Source: Amycolatopsis sp. WQ 127309
GTDB taxonomy: Bacteria; Actinomycetota; Actinomycetes; Mycobacteriales; Pseudonocardiaceae
Length of the DNA stretch: 64,000 nt
Direction of reading: 5' to 3'
Assembly: GCF_023023025.1 (NCBI RefSeq)
Contig: NZ_CP095481.1
Span: 4,836,001 to 4,900,000, forward strand
Shown: positions 52,051 to 62,300 of the stretch, one piece after another
Position numbering within the stretch: position 1 is the first letter of the stretch
How the letters are laid out: each line of letters starts with the position of its first letter
Program-made: the position numbers and the translations under genes
Notes under the pieces: model-generated
Seen by the model: only the letters and a program-made list of their open reading frames with translations
The model's database searches: none
What the model was told of the DNA's origin: nothing

Positions 52051-52667
52051 GAGAAGGTGGCGCCCGTCAGCAGGGTGTCCATCTTGGCGTCCCAGCCGGC
52101 GAAGGCGCCGTACTCGACGACGAGGATCTTGCTCGTCGGCAGCCACCACATGCGGACCTCGTTGTTCTGCGTGGCGTCCTCGCAGCTGACCTGCCAGCGG
52201 CCGTACTCGGCGTTCTTGGTCCCGACCGGCTTGAACCCGGACTCGACGAGGGTGCTGCCGGTGGCCGTCGCGGCCTCCCCGGGCGGCGACGCGGCGGTGA
52301 TGCACGTCGGCACGTCCGTGCCGGTGTACCAGCCGAAGGGCCGCTTCGCGCTCGGCAGGTTGAGGGGCGCGTTGGGGTCCGACGTGGCTTCGCGCAGGTC
52401 CAGGAGCCGCGCTTCGCAGACGACGGTGCCTTCGGTGATGCAGCCGTCGAGCAGCCCGTCCTGGCTGTGCGCGGTGTACTTCGCGCCCGCCGGCAGCGTG
52501 ACGTGCATGGTCCCGACGTCGATCCGGTCACCTGTGGGGGCCGCGGTCACGGTCGGCACCGGCTGGGGCCTGCCGTCCGTCGATGTCGTGCAGGCGGCGG
52601 CGCTCAGCACCACCACTGCGCCCACGACAATGGCCAGGACGCTGCGCCGGAAGGAACGGCTCCGCAC
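52047..52667 (-). CDS. Putative lipoprotein
   Basis: A 206-residue exported protein. The N-terminus MRSRSFRRSVLAIVVGAVVVLSAAAC is a signal sequence ending in a lipobox-like LSAAAC, so Cys26 is probably lipidated. Further cysteines (GCITEGTVVC, PTCIT, SCED) may form disulphides. I do not recognise a domain. GTG 52667 is chosen because AGAGGTGAG precedes it; the frame allows GTG 52700. It converges with the transketolase-like gene with a four-base overlap. Confidence 0.8.
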   Translation of the reverse strand: MRSRSFRRSVLAIVVGAVVVLSAAACTTSTDGRPQPVPTVTAAPTGDRIDVGTMHVTLPAGAKYTAHSQDGLLDGCITEGTVVCEARLLDLREATSDPNAPLNLPSAKRPFGWYTGTDVPTCITAASPPGEAATATGSTLVESGFKPVGTKNAEYGRWQVSCEDATQNNEVRMWWLPTSKILVVEYGAFAGWDAKMDTLLTGATFS

Positions 52668-52774
52668 GGGCTCACCTCTTTCGTCCGCCCTTGGACTCAC
52701 GAACGGCCCGTCCGGTTCGCTGTGAATCCCGGTCAGATTAGGGCGGTGCGTTCAGGTGTGTTCACCCACCCGGG

Positions 52775-53968
52775 TCAGCCCAGAGCGGCGACCGCCCGGG
52801 CGAGGACGTCGGCCGGGCTGGGCTGCGTCGCCATCTCCGCGGCGACCTCCCGGGCCGCCGTCCGGAACCCGTCTTCGGTGAGCAACCGCTCGACCATCGC
52901 CCGCACGGTGGCGGCGTCCACGGTGGCCGGGTCGTGGCTGAGGCCGACGCCCCGGTCGGCGACGCGCTGCGCCGAGAGCGGGTTGTCCGCGAACGACGGC
53001 AGCACGAGCTGCGGGACGCCATAGGACAACGGCGCGGCCGTGGTGCCCGACCCGCCGTGGTGCACGATCGCCGAGCAGGACGGCAGGAACGCCGACAGCG
53101 CGAGGTAACCGACCGAGCGGACGTTCGGCGGCAGCTCGCCCAGCTCCGTCAGGTCCGCGGTCCCGGCGGCGAGCACGACCTCGACGTCCAAGGCGCCGAG
53201 CCCCTCCAGGACGACGGCCAGGCTGCTGACCCCGGACATCGCCGGCACCACTGTGCCGAGCGTGACGGCGATCCGCGGGCGGTCCGGGCGGCGCAACGCC
53301 CAGTCCGGGACGACGGCGCCGCCGTTGAAGGGCACGAACCGCATCCCCCACCACGGGACGCCGTCGCGCTCGTCGGGGTGCTCCGCGCCGGCGGCCAGCC
53401 CGCCCATGCTGGGCGCGCGCGGGTCGACCCTGGCGAGCACGGCGGGTTTCGCGTCGCCGATCCCGAGCTTGGCCCGCATCAGGTCGCTGACCTCGTCCTC
53501 GCCGAAGACGTGGTGCTCCGCCCGCCAGTCCGCGTCGCGCACCGACCACGAGATCCGGTTGCCGACCTCGAGCGCGGGCACGCCGAGTGCGACGGCCGCG
53601 AGCATCCCGGCGGCGTGGTCGGAGGTGTGGACGACGAGGTCGGCGCCGAACAGCCGGCCGGCCTCGATCGTGCCTTCGGTCATGGTCACGGTGAACAACC
53701 CGAAGGGGTTGCCCGCCCGCCGGGCCAGCCGGTACTCCTCGGGGAACTCGTCCTCGGACTTCCCCGCCACCGTGCCCATCAGGTCGTCCCAGACGTCCCG
53801 CTGCGGGAAGACGTCGAAGGCGGGCAGCCCGGCCCGCGCGCCGGCGTCGACCATCTCGGCGGACGTCGCGAGCAGGACCTCGTGCCCGGCGGCCCGCGCG
53901 GCCCAGACCAGGGGGATGAGCGGCAGCGTCAGCCCGTAGCCGGGGGCGGTCGCGAACAGGATCTTCAC
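52775..53968 (-). CDS. GT1-family (MGT-like) glycosyltransferase
   Basis: A 397-residue enzyme with the two-domain GT-B fold. The N-terminus [31 protein letters not shown] and the C-terminal donor-binding segment [25 protein letters not shown] match macrolide/glycopeptide-type glycosyltransferases. The acceptor is unknown; no sugar or antibiotic biosynthesis genes are adjacent, so it may be a detoxifying enzyme. GTG 53968 is the start; the longer open frame upstream has no homology. It is divergent from rlmN. Confidence 0.9.
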   Translation of the reverse strand: MKILFATAPGYGLTLPLIPLVWAARAAGHEVLLATSAEMVDAGARAGLPAFDVFPQRDVWDDLMGTVAGKSEDEFPEEYRLARRAGNPFGLFTVTMTEGTIEAGRLFGADLVVHTSDHAAGMLAAVALGVPALEVGNRISWSVRDADWRAEHHVFGEDEVSDLMRAKLGIGDAKPAVLARVDPRAPSMGGLAAGAEHPDERDGVPWWGMRFVPFNGGAVVPDWALRRPDRPRIAVTLGTVVPAMSGVSSLAVVLEGLGALDVEVVLAAGTADLTELGELPPNVRSVGYLALSAFLPSCSAIVHHGGSGTTAAPLSYGVPQLVLPSFADNPLSAQRVADRGVGLSHDPATVDAATVRAMVERLLTEDGFRTAAREVAAEMATQPSPADVLARAVAALG

Positions 53969-54089
53969 CCGGCGAGCCTGGCAGAACCCGCCGGTCACCG
54001 CAGCCGGTTTCCGCTCCGCCGTGACCTGGGGAACAGCCGTCCGGGTGGCCTGGGTGGCGCCGGATGCCGCGTGGGACACTGGGGGAGTT

Positions 54090-55196
54090 ATGACTGCCCT
54101 TCCGCTCGTCTTCGACGCCCCCAAGCGCGGCCTGCCGCCGCGCCACCTCGCCGACCTTTCGGTGGCCGACCGCGCCGCCGCGGTAGCCGAGCTGGGGGAG
54201 AAGCCGTTCCGCGCGAAGCAGCTGTCGAACCACTACTTCTCGCGCCTGACGGTCGACCCGGCGGAGATGACGGACATCCCGGCGGCGTCGCGCTCTCGCT
54301 TGGTCGAAGAGCTGATGCCGACGCTGCTGACGGAGGTCCGCGCGCTGTCGGCCGACGACGGCGCGACCCGCAAGACGCTGTGGCGAGCGCACGACGGCAC
54401 GCTGCTGGAGAGCGTCCTGATGCGCTACCCGGACCGCGCCACGCTGTGCATTTCGAGCCAGGCCGGCTGCGGCATGGCGTGCCCCTTCTGCGCGACCGGC
54501 CAGGGCGGCCTCGACCGCAACCTGTCGACGGCGGAGATCGTGGACCAGGTCCGCTCGGCCGCGGCGGTCATGCGCGACGGCAAGATGCCGGGCGGCCCCG
54601 GGCGGCTGTCGAACATCGTCTTCATGGGCATGGGCGAGCCCCTCGCGAACTACAAGCGTGTGGTGGCCGCGGTCCGGCGGATCACGGATCCTGCGCCGGG
54701 TGGTTTGGGGATCGGTCAGCGTTCGGTGACGGTGTCGACGGTGGGGTTGGCGCCGGCGATCCGGAAGCTGGCTGACGAGAAGATGCAGGTCCGCCTCGCC
54801 GTGTCGCTGCACACGCCGGACGACGAACTGCGGGACACGCTGGTGCCGGTGAACGAGCGCTGGTCGGTCGACGAGGTGCTGACGGCGGCTCGGTATTACG
54901 CGGACACGTCGGGTCGGCGGGTGTCGATCGAGTACGCGTTGATCCGGGACATCAACGACCAGCCGTGGCGGGCGGAGCTGCTGGCGAAGCGGCTGCGCAA
55001 GCACCTGGGTCAGCTGGTCCACGTGAACGTCATTCCGCTGAACCCGACGCCGGGTTCGAAGTGGGACGCGTCGCCGAAGCCGGTGGAGCGGGAGTTCGTG
55101 CGGCTGGTGAACGCCGGCGGCGTAGCCTGCACGGTGCGTGACACGCGCGGCCAGGAGATCGCCGCTGCTTGCGGGCAGCTCGCGGCCGAAGGCTGA
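54090..55196 (+). CDS. rlmN: 23S rRNA/tRNA adenine-C2 methyltransferase RlmN
   Basis: A 368-residue radical SAM enzyme that methylates A2503 of 23S rRNA and A37 of some tRNAs. The cluster motif CGMACPFC (CxxxCxxC) follows SSQAG, and [31 protein letters not shown] and the C-terminal cysteine in [11 protein letters not shown] are conserved. ATG 54090 follows GGGGGAG. A small unknown gene follows 36 bp later. Confidence 0.97.
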   Translation: MTALPLVFDAPKRGLPPRHLADLSVADRAAAVAELGEKPFRAKQLSNHYFSRLTVDPAEMTDIPAASRSRLVEELMPTLLTEVRALSADDGATRKTLWRAHDGTLLESVLMRYPDRATLCISSQAGCGMACPFCATGQGGLDRNLSTAEIVDQVRSAAAVMRDGKMPGGPGRLSNIVFMGMGEPLANYKRVVAAVRRITDPAPGGLGIGQRSVTVSTVGLAPAIRKLADEKMQVRLAVSLHTPDDELRDTLVPVNERWSVDEVLTAARYYADTSGRRVSIEYALIRDINDQPWRAELLAKRLRKHLGQLVHVNVIPLNPTPGSKWDASPKPVEREFVRLVNAGGVACTVRDTRGQEIAAACGQLAAEG

Positions 55197-55232
55197 GTTC
55201 CGGTTCTGTTCTGTGATGGAGAGTTTGTTGTG

Positions 55233-55508
55233 ATGTCTGCCCCGAGCCTGTTCGACCCGGCCGCCGAGGAGCTCATGCTCACCGACGTCACCGGTCGCAG
55301 CGCGACCGAGGTCGCCCGCACGGCCCGGACCCTGCTGGGCGAGCAGTTCAGTTCGATGAGCTTCATGTACGTGCTGATGCGCGCGTTCGAGGTCGAGTTC
55401 CACGCGGCACGGGACGCCTCGCGCTGGCACGAGTTCCACGGCGGCCCGCGCGCCCTGTCGGACGCGGACCTCGAGGCGTTGCTGGCGCCCTGGCTGCCCG
55501 CACGCTGA
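55233..55508 (+). CDS. Small hypothetical protein
   Basis: A 91-residue protein I do not recognise. MSAPSLFDPAAEELMLTDVTGRSATEVARTARTLLG is followed by EQFSSMSFMYVLMRAFEVEFHAARDASRWHEFHGGPRALSDADLEALLAPWLP, which looks helical and soluble. ATG 55233 or GTG 55230 (directly adjacent) may be used. It is probably co-transcribed with rlmN. Codon third positions are GC-rich as in its neighbours, supporting coding. Confidence 0.65.
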   Translation: MSAPSLFDPAAEELMLTDVTGRSATEVARTARTLLGEQFSSMSFMYVLMRAFEVEFHAARDASRWHEFHGGPRALSDADLEALLAPWLPAR

Positions 55509-55562
55509 TCCCGAAGCGGCGGCTGGGGTACGTGCCCAGCCGGGCTCGTCCATAGTGGACGG

Positions 55563-56777
55563 TCAGAACCACTGCAGGCAGTGCGGGTCGCGTTCGGCTC
55601 GGAAGAGGTTGTCGGCCAGGGTTGCCGCCGAAGGGTTGTGTGCTCGGATGTGGCCGGCTCTTACCAGCGTGCTCGGGGCCGTGCCGCCCAGGTAGATCGA
55701 GCCCAGGTCGCTCACGTCCAGGGACAGGTCCGGCTCTCGGTCCGTCCGGACGCACGTTGCCTTTCCCGCCCTGACGCTCAGCAGGTAGCGGCCCTGCTCG
55801 GTGCGGAACGGGTCGGTGACGTCGAGGACCAGTTCGCCGTCCGTGAACCAGCCTCGGGCGGTCAGCGCGCGCGGGATGTCCAGTAGCCGCACCCAGAGCC
55901 AGTCGCCCTCGTCGCTCGCCTCGGCGGCGCGGAAGTCCGTCAGCTGCCAGCGCAGCGGGTGTCCTGGCGGGACCTGCTTCAGCACCACCTGGGTGACCAG
56001 GTCATGGGCGAGCAGGAACCGGGCCAGGGCCGTGAACACGGCGTCGTCGGAGGTGATGATCTCGTCCGCCGTCAACGTCGTGGGTTCGCTGAGGGAGTAG
56101 GCGGCGTAGCCGTCCGGGACGCCGTCCGCGCCGCGGTGGATGGCGATGTGGCGCTGCGCCAGGGAAACCGGGGGCTGGCCCGCGCCGGACGTCCACCAGT
56201 GGTGCGGCCGGGACAGCGCGCCCGGCTGCGTGCGGCGGTAGCGGTCGTAGATCTCTTCCAGGAGGTCGCCGCATTCGGCACGCTGCCGCAGCTCGATCGA
56301 GCCCGTCGCGGCCGGTTCGCCCGCCCGGGGGACGGCGAAGGTGGCCCGGTGGCGCGGCACCGTCAGCCGGCCCGTGTAGGTCGCCGGGCCGTAGCCGAAC
56401 CGGCGGTAGATCACGGCTTCCGACGACAGCAGCACCGAGAGGAACTCCCCGCGGGCCCGCACCTCGGCGAGCTGGTGCCGCATCATCGCAGTGAGCACGC
56501 CTTGACGCCGGTGCGTGGGGACGACGCCGACGGCGGTCACGCCCGCGACCGGCGCGAGGGTGCCGCCGGGCAGCGTGAGTTCGAAGGAGTGCGCGGCGGC
56601 GGTGCCGACCGGCCGCCCGTCCGCCGTGACGGCGAGCAGGCCGCGGTCCATTTCGAGCGCCGACCACCAGAACCCGGTGCCTTCGGCCGGGGTCTCGCGG
56701 AAGCGCGCGAACGCGGCGTGGAGCGTCTCGAGGAAGACGTCGAGATCCTCGTCGGTCGTGGAACGGATCTCGGCCAT
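55563..56777 (-). CDS. Eis-like GNAT acetyltransferase
   Basis: A 404-residue protein with an N-terminal GNAT domain whose acetyl-CoA loop is VGVVPTHRRQGVLTAMM, a second GNAT-like domain and an SCP2-like C-terminal domain ending in HCLQWF with a free carboxylate. This is the layout of Eis, which acetylates aminoglycosides and other amines at several positions. ATG 56777 (MAEIRSTTDEDLD) fits the family. Whether it confers resistance is unknown. Confidence 0.9.
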   Translation of the reverse strand: MAEIRSTTDEDLDVFLETLHAAFARFRETPAEGTGFWWSALEMDRGLLAVTADGRPVGTAAAHSFELTLPGGTLAPVAGVTAVGVVPTHRRQGVLTAMMRHQLAEVRARGEFLSVLLSSEAVIYRRFGYGPATYTGRLTVPRHRATFAVPRAGEPAATGSIELRQRAECGDLLEEIYDRYRRTQPGALSRPHHWWTSGAGQPPVSLAQRHIAIHRGADGVPDGYAAYSLSEPTTLTADEIITSDDAVFTALARFLLAHDLVTQVVLKQVPPGHPLRWQLTDFRAAEASDEGDWLWVRLLDIPRALTARGWFTDGELVLDVTDPFRTEQGRYLLSVRAGKATCVRTDREPDLSLDVSDLGSIYLGGTAPSTLVRAGHIRAHNPSAATLADNLFRAERDPHCLQWF

Positions 56778-56875
56778 CGAACTGCCTTTACGAGGAGAGG
56801 GAGGGGACTAAGAACCATTACAAGGAGTAGAAGGAAGTCCTCTCATGGCCTCGCACGACCAGGCTAGCGGTCAGC

Positions 56876-59044
56876 TCAGCTCGGGACCAACCGGTTTAGC
56901 CGGTCCAGGGTGATCACCTCGGCCGCGTCCGGCAGGCCGTCGGGCTGGTGCACGCCGAGGAACGTGACCGGGCCGTCGAGTTCGACGCCGGGCTCCCACT
57001 CGGTGACCTTCGTGCCCGCCGCGCGCATCAGGCCGACCAGGTGCGCGACGGTCAGGTACCGGCGCCGCAGCATGCCGCGCACCAGCCCGGCGGTGCCGGC
57101 CTGGTTGGCCTCGACGCGGTTGAAGTTCGGCGAGCCGGTCAGGTACAGGTGCAGCCACGTCGCGGTCCACGATCCGTCGTGGCAGCGGGCGAAGACGATC
57201 GGGAGCGCGACGCGGCCGCCGCCGCGCATGTCCGAGCGGGTCCGCACGGTGCGGGCCTCGAACGGCGCCCCGGCCTGCTCCCGATCGCCCGTCATCCAGC
57301 CGAACACCGACTCCGCGACTTCGTCGAAGCCTTCGCCGTAGTAGACGTTGACCTGCGGCACGACGTACGCGGCGGAGACCGAGTCCCGCGGGATGTCGAT
57401 GAACTCGCTCGCCCCGTCCCGCGCGTCGGTCACGTCGCCGGAGTACACCGCGCCGCCGTCGCGGAGGTTCGTCCACGAGACGTGCCCGGCGTAGTGGAAG
57501 TCGGCGTCCAGCAGCAGCGCGGACAGGTCGAAGTCGGTGCTGCGGCCGGTCTGGCGCCAGTGCGTGAAGAACCGCAGCACCTCCCCGTCGACGTGACTGC
57601 GGGAACCACGCGGCAGTACGGCGAAGCCGTCTTCGCTCGCCTTCCCCGACAGCGGCAGCGCGACGTCCAGCACGGCCGGGTCGACGACCAGGTGCCCGTA
57701 GCGGGGGAGCCGGGTGGTCAGCTCGGCGTCGATCAGCGCGCAGGCGCGGACGACGACGTCGCCGGGCAGCGGCGGCCGCGTGTCCTCGGTGACCCACGCG
57801 CGGCGGCCGCGGGTGGTGAACACCCGGGCGGCGTCCGGCTCGGCGCGGTTGCCGAGGTGCTCGCGCACCGAGCACAGCACGCGCCCGGACACCGAGCCGA
57901 GGACCTTCGCCGCCGCGTCGAGGACGTCGTCCTGCTCGGCCTCGGAAGCGTTGCGCAGCAACCGATCCAGTGAGCGCAGCAGCATGCCCGGCGCGGCCGT
58001 GAGGATCGCCGCGGCCCCGGCGACGTCGTCGGCCGCGAAGGCCGCCTCCGCGCGGCCCGCCGTCGACTGCGCCGTCTTCTCGCCGCGGGCGACCGCGAAC
58101 ACGTCACGCGCGTTCGGGAACCGCGGGTACTCGTGCGGGTGCAGGTACTCGCCGAGGCGCTTGAACCGGCGCGAGAAGCGGTTGACGTCACCGAGCTTGC
58201 CTTCGTTGCCGGCGACGACGCGGTCCAGCGCGGCGAGCAGGACCCGCCGTTCACGGCGGGAGAAGCTGCGGAACCGCGTCGGTTCGGCCAGGGTGACGTC
58301 GCCACCGCTGGCCGCGCACGCGGTGCGCAGCACGTCGAGCACGGTGTCGACGGCGACCAGCGGCCGGCCCGCGGTCAGCCGGGCGGCGTTGAGCACGGCG
58401 CGGTTCTCCCGCACCGGCACGGCCGCGAGCTCGACGTCGCCGCAGCCGTCGGCCAGGTCGGCGAGCAGCCCCAGGTCAGCCTCCCCCAGCGGCGTGGCCG
58501 ACTCGGCCAGCGTCCGGTACAGCGCGCGGGTCTCCTCTTCGAGGCTGCCGCCGAGCCGCAGGAGGGTGACGCGGTCCTTGACGGACGCGATCAGCTCGTC
58601 GTGGGCGGCCAGCAGTTCGGCGTAGGTGTGCTGGTAGCGGCCGTAGCGCGGCAGGTCGAGCAGCCCGACCAGACCGTCGCCGAGGAGCGCGAGCAGCTCC
58701 TTGTCGGTGGCCTTGCGCCTCTTGTCCGGGACGAAGGCCGAGCGCAGGCAGCTCACCCAGAACTCGACGGTGTCCGGCACGCCGCGCGGGAAGTCGATGA
58801 AGTACGCGTTGTGCCGCACGTGGTCGCCGACCAGCGCGCGGGCGGCGCCGACGACGTCGGCGGCCAGGTCCGTCGCCGCCCCCGGTTCCAGGCCGGCGAC
58901 GTGCTCCAGGAGCTCGCGCGTGGCCTTGTACCCGGCGGTGGCCAGGACGGCGTCCATCTGCCGGGCCACGACGGCACCGTCCCCGGCGGGTGCGGTGCTC
59001 CGCGGCACACGCAGCGTCTTCCGGATGATCGTCGACACGTCCAT
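56876..59044 (-). CDS. Large TerD-domain protein (SCO0854-like, no RING finger)
   Basis: A 722-residue cytoplasmic protein. The middle part (LPRYGRYQHTYAELLAAHDELIASVKDR, FSRRERRVLLAALDRVV, NRFSRRFKRLGEYLHPHEYP) and the C-terminal TerD-like domain (STDFDLSALLLDADFHYAGHVSWTNLRDG, then YSGDVTDARDGASEFIDI) resemble the MXAN_6230/SCO0854 family, but the N-terminal RING domain of that family is not visible. TerD domains bind calcium and act in stress and envelope responses. ATG 59044 is used. It is divergent from the Pls-type NRPS. Confidence 0.75.
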   Translation of the reverse strand: MDVSTIIRKTLRVPRSTAPAGDGAVVARQMDAVLATAGYKATRELLEHVAGLEPGAATDLAADVVGAARALVGDHVRHNAYFIDFPRGVPDTVEFWVSCLRSAFVPDKRRKATDKELLALLGDGLVGLLDLPRYGRYQHTYAELLAAHDELIASVKDRVTLLRLGGSLEEETRALYRTLAESATPLGEADLGLLADLADGCGDVELAAVPVRENRAVLNAARLTAGRPLVAVDTVLDVLRTACAASGGDVTLAEPTRFRSFSRRERRVLLAALDRVVAGNEGKLGDVNRFSRRFKRLGEYLHPHEYPRFPNARDVFAVARGEKTAQSTAGRAEAAFAADDVAGAAAILTAAPGMLLRSLDRLLRNASEAEQDDVLDAAAKVLGSVSGRVLCSVREHLGNRAEPDAARVFTTRGRRAWVTEDTRPPLPGDVVVRACALIDAELTTRLPRYGHLVVDPAVLDVALPLSGKASEDGFAVLPRGSRSHVDGEVLRFFTHWRQTGRSTDFDLSALLLDADFHYAGHVSWTNLRDGGAVYSGDVTDARDGASEFIDIPRDSVSAAYVVPQVNVYYGEGFDEVAESVFGWMTGDREQAGAPFEARTVRTRSDMRGGGRVALPIVFARCHDGSWTATWLHLYLTGSPNFNRVEANQAGTAGLVRGMLRRRYLTVAHLVGLMRAAGTKVTEWEPGVELDGPVTFLGVHQPDGLPDAAEVITLDRLNRLVPS

Positions 59045-59394
59045 GGGCCCATCTTCGGCTATTCCCCCGCGCGGGTGAAAAGGGTTTTCGGGACGTCCCC
59101 GGTCATTTCGCGAGCGGCGGGCGTCAGGTGAATGGCGGGCGAACGACCGGTGGCCGGCGGCGAATTCCGCGAGGACGAATAGCGCACTTCGGCCGAAATG
59201 AACACCCTTCACCACGGATTGGTCGAAGCGCTGTGGGATATGTCACTGTTGGTGAGTTGCCAACTCCGTTGATCTCCATGAAACATGGGTGCCACGCCAA
59301 TGGGTGAACGGGCTGCGCCGTATGTCGCAGTACGTCGCCAATGTCGCAGGTGGTTCGCACCTTTCGGGTGAGACCAGGACTTGGAGGATCTTCG
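59045..59394. other. Divergent control region for TerD-like and Pls genes
   Basis: The 350 bp contain no gene. Visible elements are the palindrome TTCGGCCGAA (59188-59197), GTTGG/CCAAC around 59251-59268, paired CATGGGTG/CAATGGGTG, and repeats of TGTCGCAG near 59322 and 59342. It is less GC-rich than the flanking genes between 59200 and 59340, where promoters are expected; no clear hexamers can be assigned. Confidence 0.5.
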
Positions 59395-62300
59395 GTGGTG
59401 TTCACGGACTTCACGTCCGATTTCGCGGTCGGGACCAAGACGCCCACGCGGGTGCGGAAACCGATCCGGCGGATGCACCACGTTTTCGAACGGACCGCCG
59501 ACGTCGTTCCGGACGCGATCGCCGTCGAAACCGGCGGCGAGTCGCTGAGTTACGCGGAATTGGACCGGCGGGCCAACCGGCTCGCGCACCACCTGCGTGC
59601 GTCCGGCGTCCGGCGCGGATCCCGGGTCGCGATCCTCGTCGAACGCAGCGCGCACACCTACGTCTGCCTGCTCGGCATCGGCAAGGCCGGCGGGGTCTTC
59701 GTGCCGATCGACCCGGCCTCGCCCGCGGACCGGATCGCCTACATCACCGAGGACTCCCGGGCCGACCTGCTCCTGACGACGGCCACGCTCGCCGGGCGCA
59801 CCGGGGACGCCGCCTGCCCGGTGCTCGACCTCGCCGACGTGCCCGGCGGCGGCCGCGACGACCGGCCGGACCTGCGTGAAGACGACCTGCTCGACCCGGA
59901 CCCGAGCGCGTACATCATCTACACCTCCGGCTCCAGCGGCCGGCCGAAGGGCGTCGAGGTCGCGCAGCGCAGCATCCGCAACTTCCTCGACGTCGTGCCG
60001 GATCTTTACGACGTGCGCCCGGACGACCGCGTCTACCAGGGCATGACGATCTCCTTCGACTTCTCGATCGAGGAGATCTGGCCGACCTGGGCGGTCGGGG
60101 CGACGCTCGTGGCCGGGCCCGAGGACTCCCGGCGGCTCGGCGCCGAGCTGGCCGAGTTCCTCACCGAGCGGCGGATCACCGTCCTCTACTGCGTGCCGAC
60201 GCTGCTGGCGACCATCCCGCACGAGCTTCCGTTGCTGCGCAACCTGCTCGTCGGCGGGGAAGCCTGCCCGCGGCAGCTGGTCGACCGCTGGGCGGGACCC
60301 GGGCGTCGCATCCTCAACACCTACGGCCCCACCGAAGCCACCGTCACCGCCACCTGGTGCGAGCTGCTCCCGGGCCGCCCGGTCACCATCGGCGTGCCCG
60401 TGCCGACCTACACCGTGGTCCTGCTCGACGACGACCGCCGCCCGGTCCCGGACGGCGAGGTCGGCGAGATCTGCATCGGCGGCCCCGGCGTCGCGAAGGG
60501 GTACGTCGGGCGCCCGGAGCTGACCGCGGACAAGTTCTTCGACTACCGCGGCGAGCGCGTCTACCGCACCGGCGACCTCGGAAAGCGCTGGGACAACGGG
60601 GAAATCGAGTACCTGGGCCGCGCCGACGCCGAGGTCAAGATCCGCGGTCACCGCGTCGACCTCGGCGAGATCGAGAGCGTGCTGCTGGCCGACGCGCACG
60701 TGGCCGCGGCCGCCGCGGCGATGGTCGAGGTGACGCCCGGCGCGCCCGAGCTGGTCGGCTACGTCGTGTCCACTTCGGACGAAGCTTCGGCCGGAGACGA
60801 GACCGAGCTGTTCCGGCGGCTGCGGGAAACCCTGCGCGAGCAGGTGCCCGCCTACATGGTGCCGGGCTTCTTCGTGACGCTGCCGCAGCTGCCGATGATG
60901 CCGAGCGGCAAGGTCGATCGCCGCGAGCTGCCCGTGCCCGAGGGGCGCAAGCGGACGACGGACGGCCCGGTCGTCGCGCCGGAGGGCGACGCCGAGGAGC
61001 TGCTCGCGCGGGTGTGGGCCGAGGCGTTCGCCATGGCGCCGGAGGACCTTTCGGTCACCGCGGACTTCTTCACGGACCTGGGCGGTCATTCGCTGCTCGC
61101 CGCGACGGTCGTGTCCCGGCTGCGCGAGCACGACGCGGGCGCCGGCATCGCCGTCCGCGACCTCTACGCCCACCCGCAGGTCCGGGATCTCGCCGCGCAC
61201 ATCGGAAAACCCGCGGCGGCGCCGGCCGGCGAGCCGCGGTATGAGCCATTGCGGCACGGTGCGCGCCGGATCGCGGCCGCCGGTGCGGCGCAGACCGCGG
61301 TGATCTACCTGCTGCTGCTGGTGATCACGCTGCCGGTCGCCTACGTCTACACCTGGAACAACGGCGACGTCTCGGTCCCGGTCCTCGCCCAGCTGCTGGT
61401 CGCGATCCTGGTCAGCTACCTCGGCGTCCGCTGGCTGGTGCCGCTGCTGGTGGTCCGGCCGCTGTCCGCGGGCATCCGGCCCGGCCGCTACCGCCTGTGG
61501 GGCCCGACTTACCTGCGGCTGTGGACGCTCGACCTGCTGCTGAGCGTCGGCCCGCTGCCGGTGGTGAGCGGGTCCGGGCTGATGCCGCTGTACCTGCGGC
61601 TGCTCGGCGCGCGCGTCGGCAAGCGCGCAGTGATCGCCACCAGCTCCGTCTCGCTGCCTTCGCTCGTGCGCATCGGCGACGACGCGGCCATCGGCTACGG
61701 CGCCGTGCTGCGGCCGTGGCGGGTCGAGGACGGCTGGGTCACCGTCGGCGAGATCACCGTCGGCGACCGCGCGTTCGTCGGGGCGAACGCCGTGCTGGAG
61801 CCCGGTTCCTCGGTCGGGGCGGACGCCGCGCTGGCCGAGCAGTCGATGCTCGGGCGCGGCGAGTCCGTGCCCGACGGCCAGCGCTGGTCGGGTTCGCCGC
61901 CGGAACGCGTCGACGCGCTTTCCCCCGCCGTCGAGGACATGCTGGGCGAGCCGCCGGTGGCGCGCGGCTGGCACGTCCACCAGATCCTGCTGACGCTGCT
62001 GGGGCTCGGCGCGCTCGAGGTCGGCGCGATCTGCCTGATCCTGCCGAGCGTGGCGCTGGTGTGGTGGGCGCTGCTCGGCTGGGGCGTGCTCGCCGGCGTG
62101 GTGGCCACGCTGCTGGCCGGCCCGGTCTTCGTGCTGACGGTCTGCGTGGTCGTCGCCCTCGGCCGACGTCTTGTGCTGCCGGCGACGCCGATCGGGGTCC
62201 ACCCGGTCCGGTCCGGGCTCGGCGTGCGCAAGTGGGTCGCGGACAAGCTCCTCGAGTTCAGCCTGACCTTCACGAACTCGCTGTACGCCACGCTCTACAC

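Noticed and set aside
56845..56913. 22-codon plus-strand ORF (MASHDQASG...) behind AAGGAAG
   Set aside because: A single copy lying between two minus-strand genes and overlapping the TerD-like 3' end; nothing supports it beyond a chance ribosome site.
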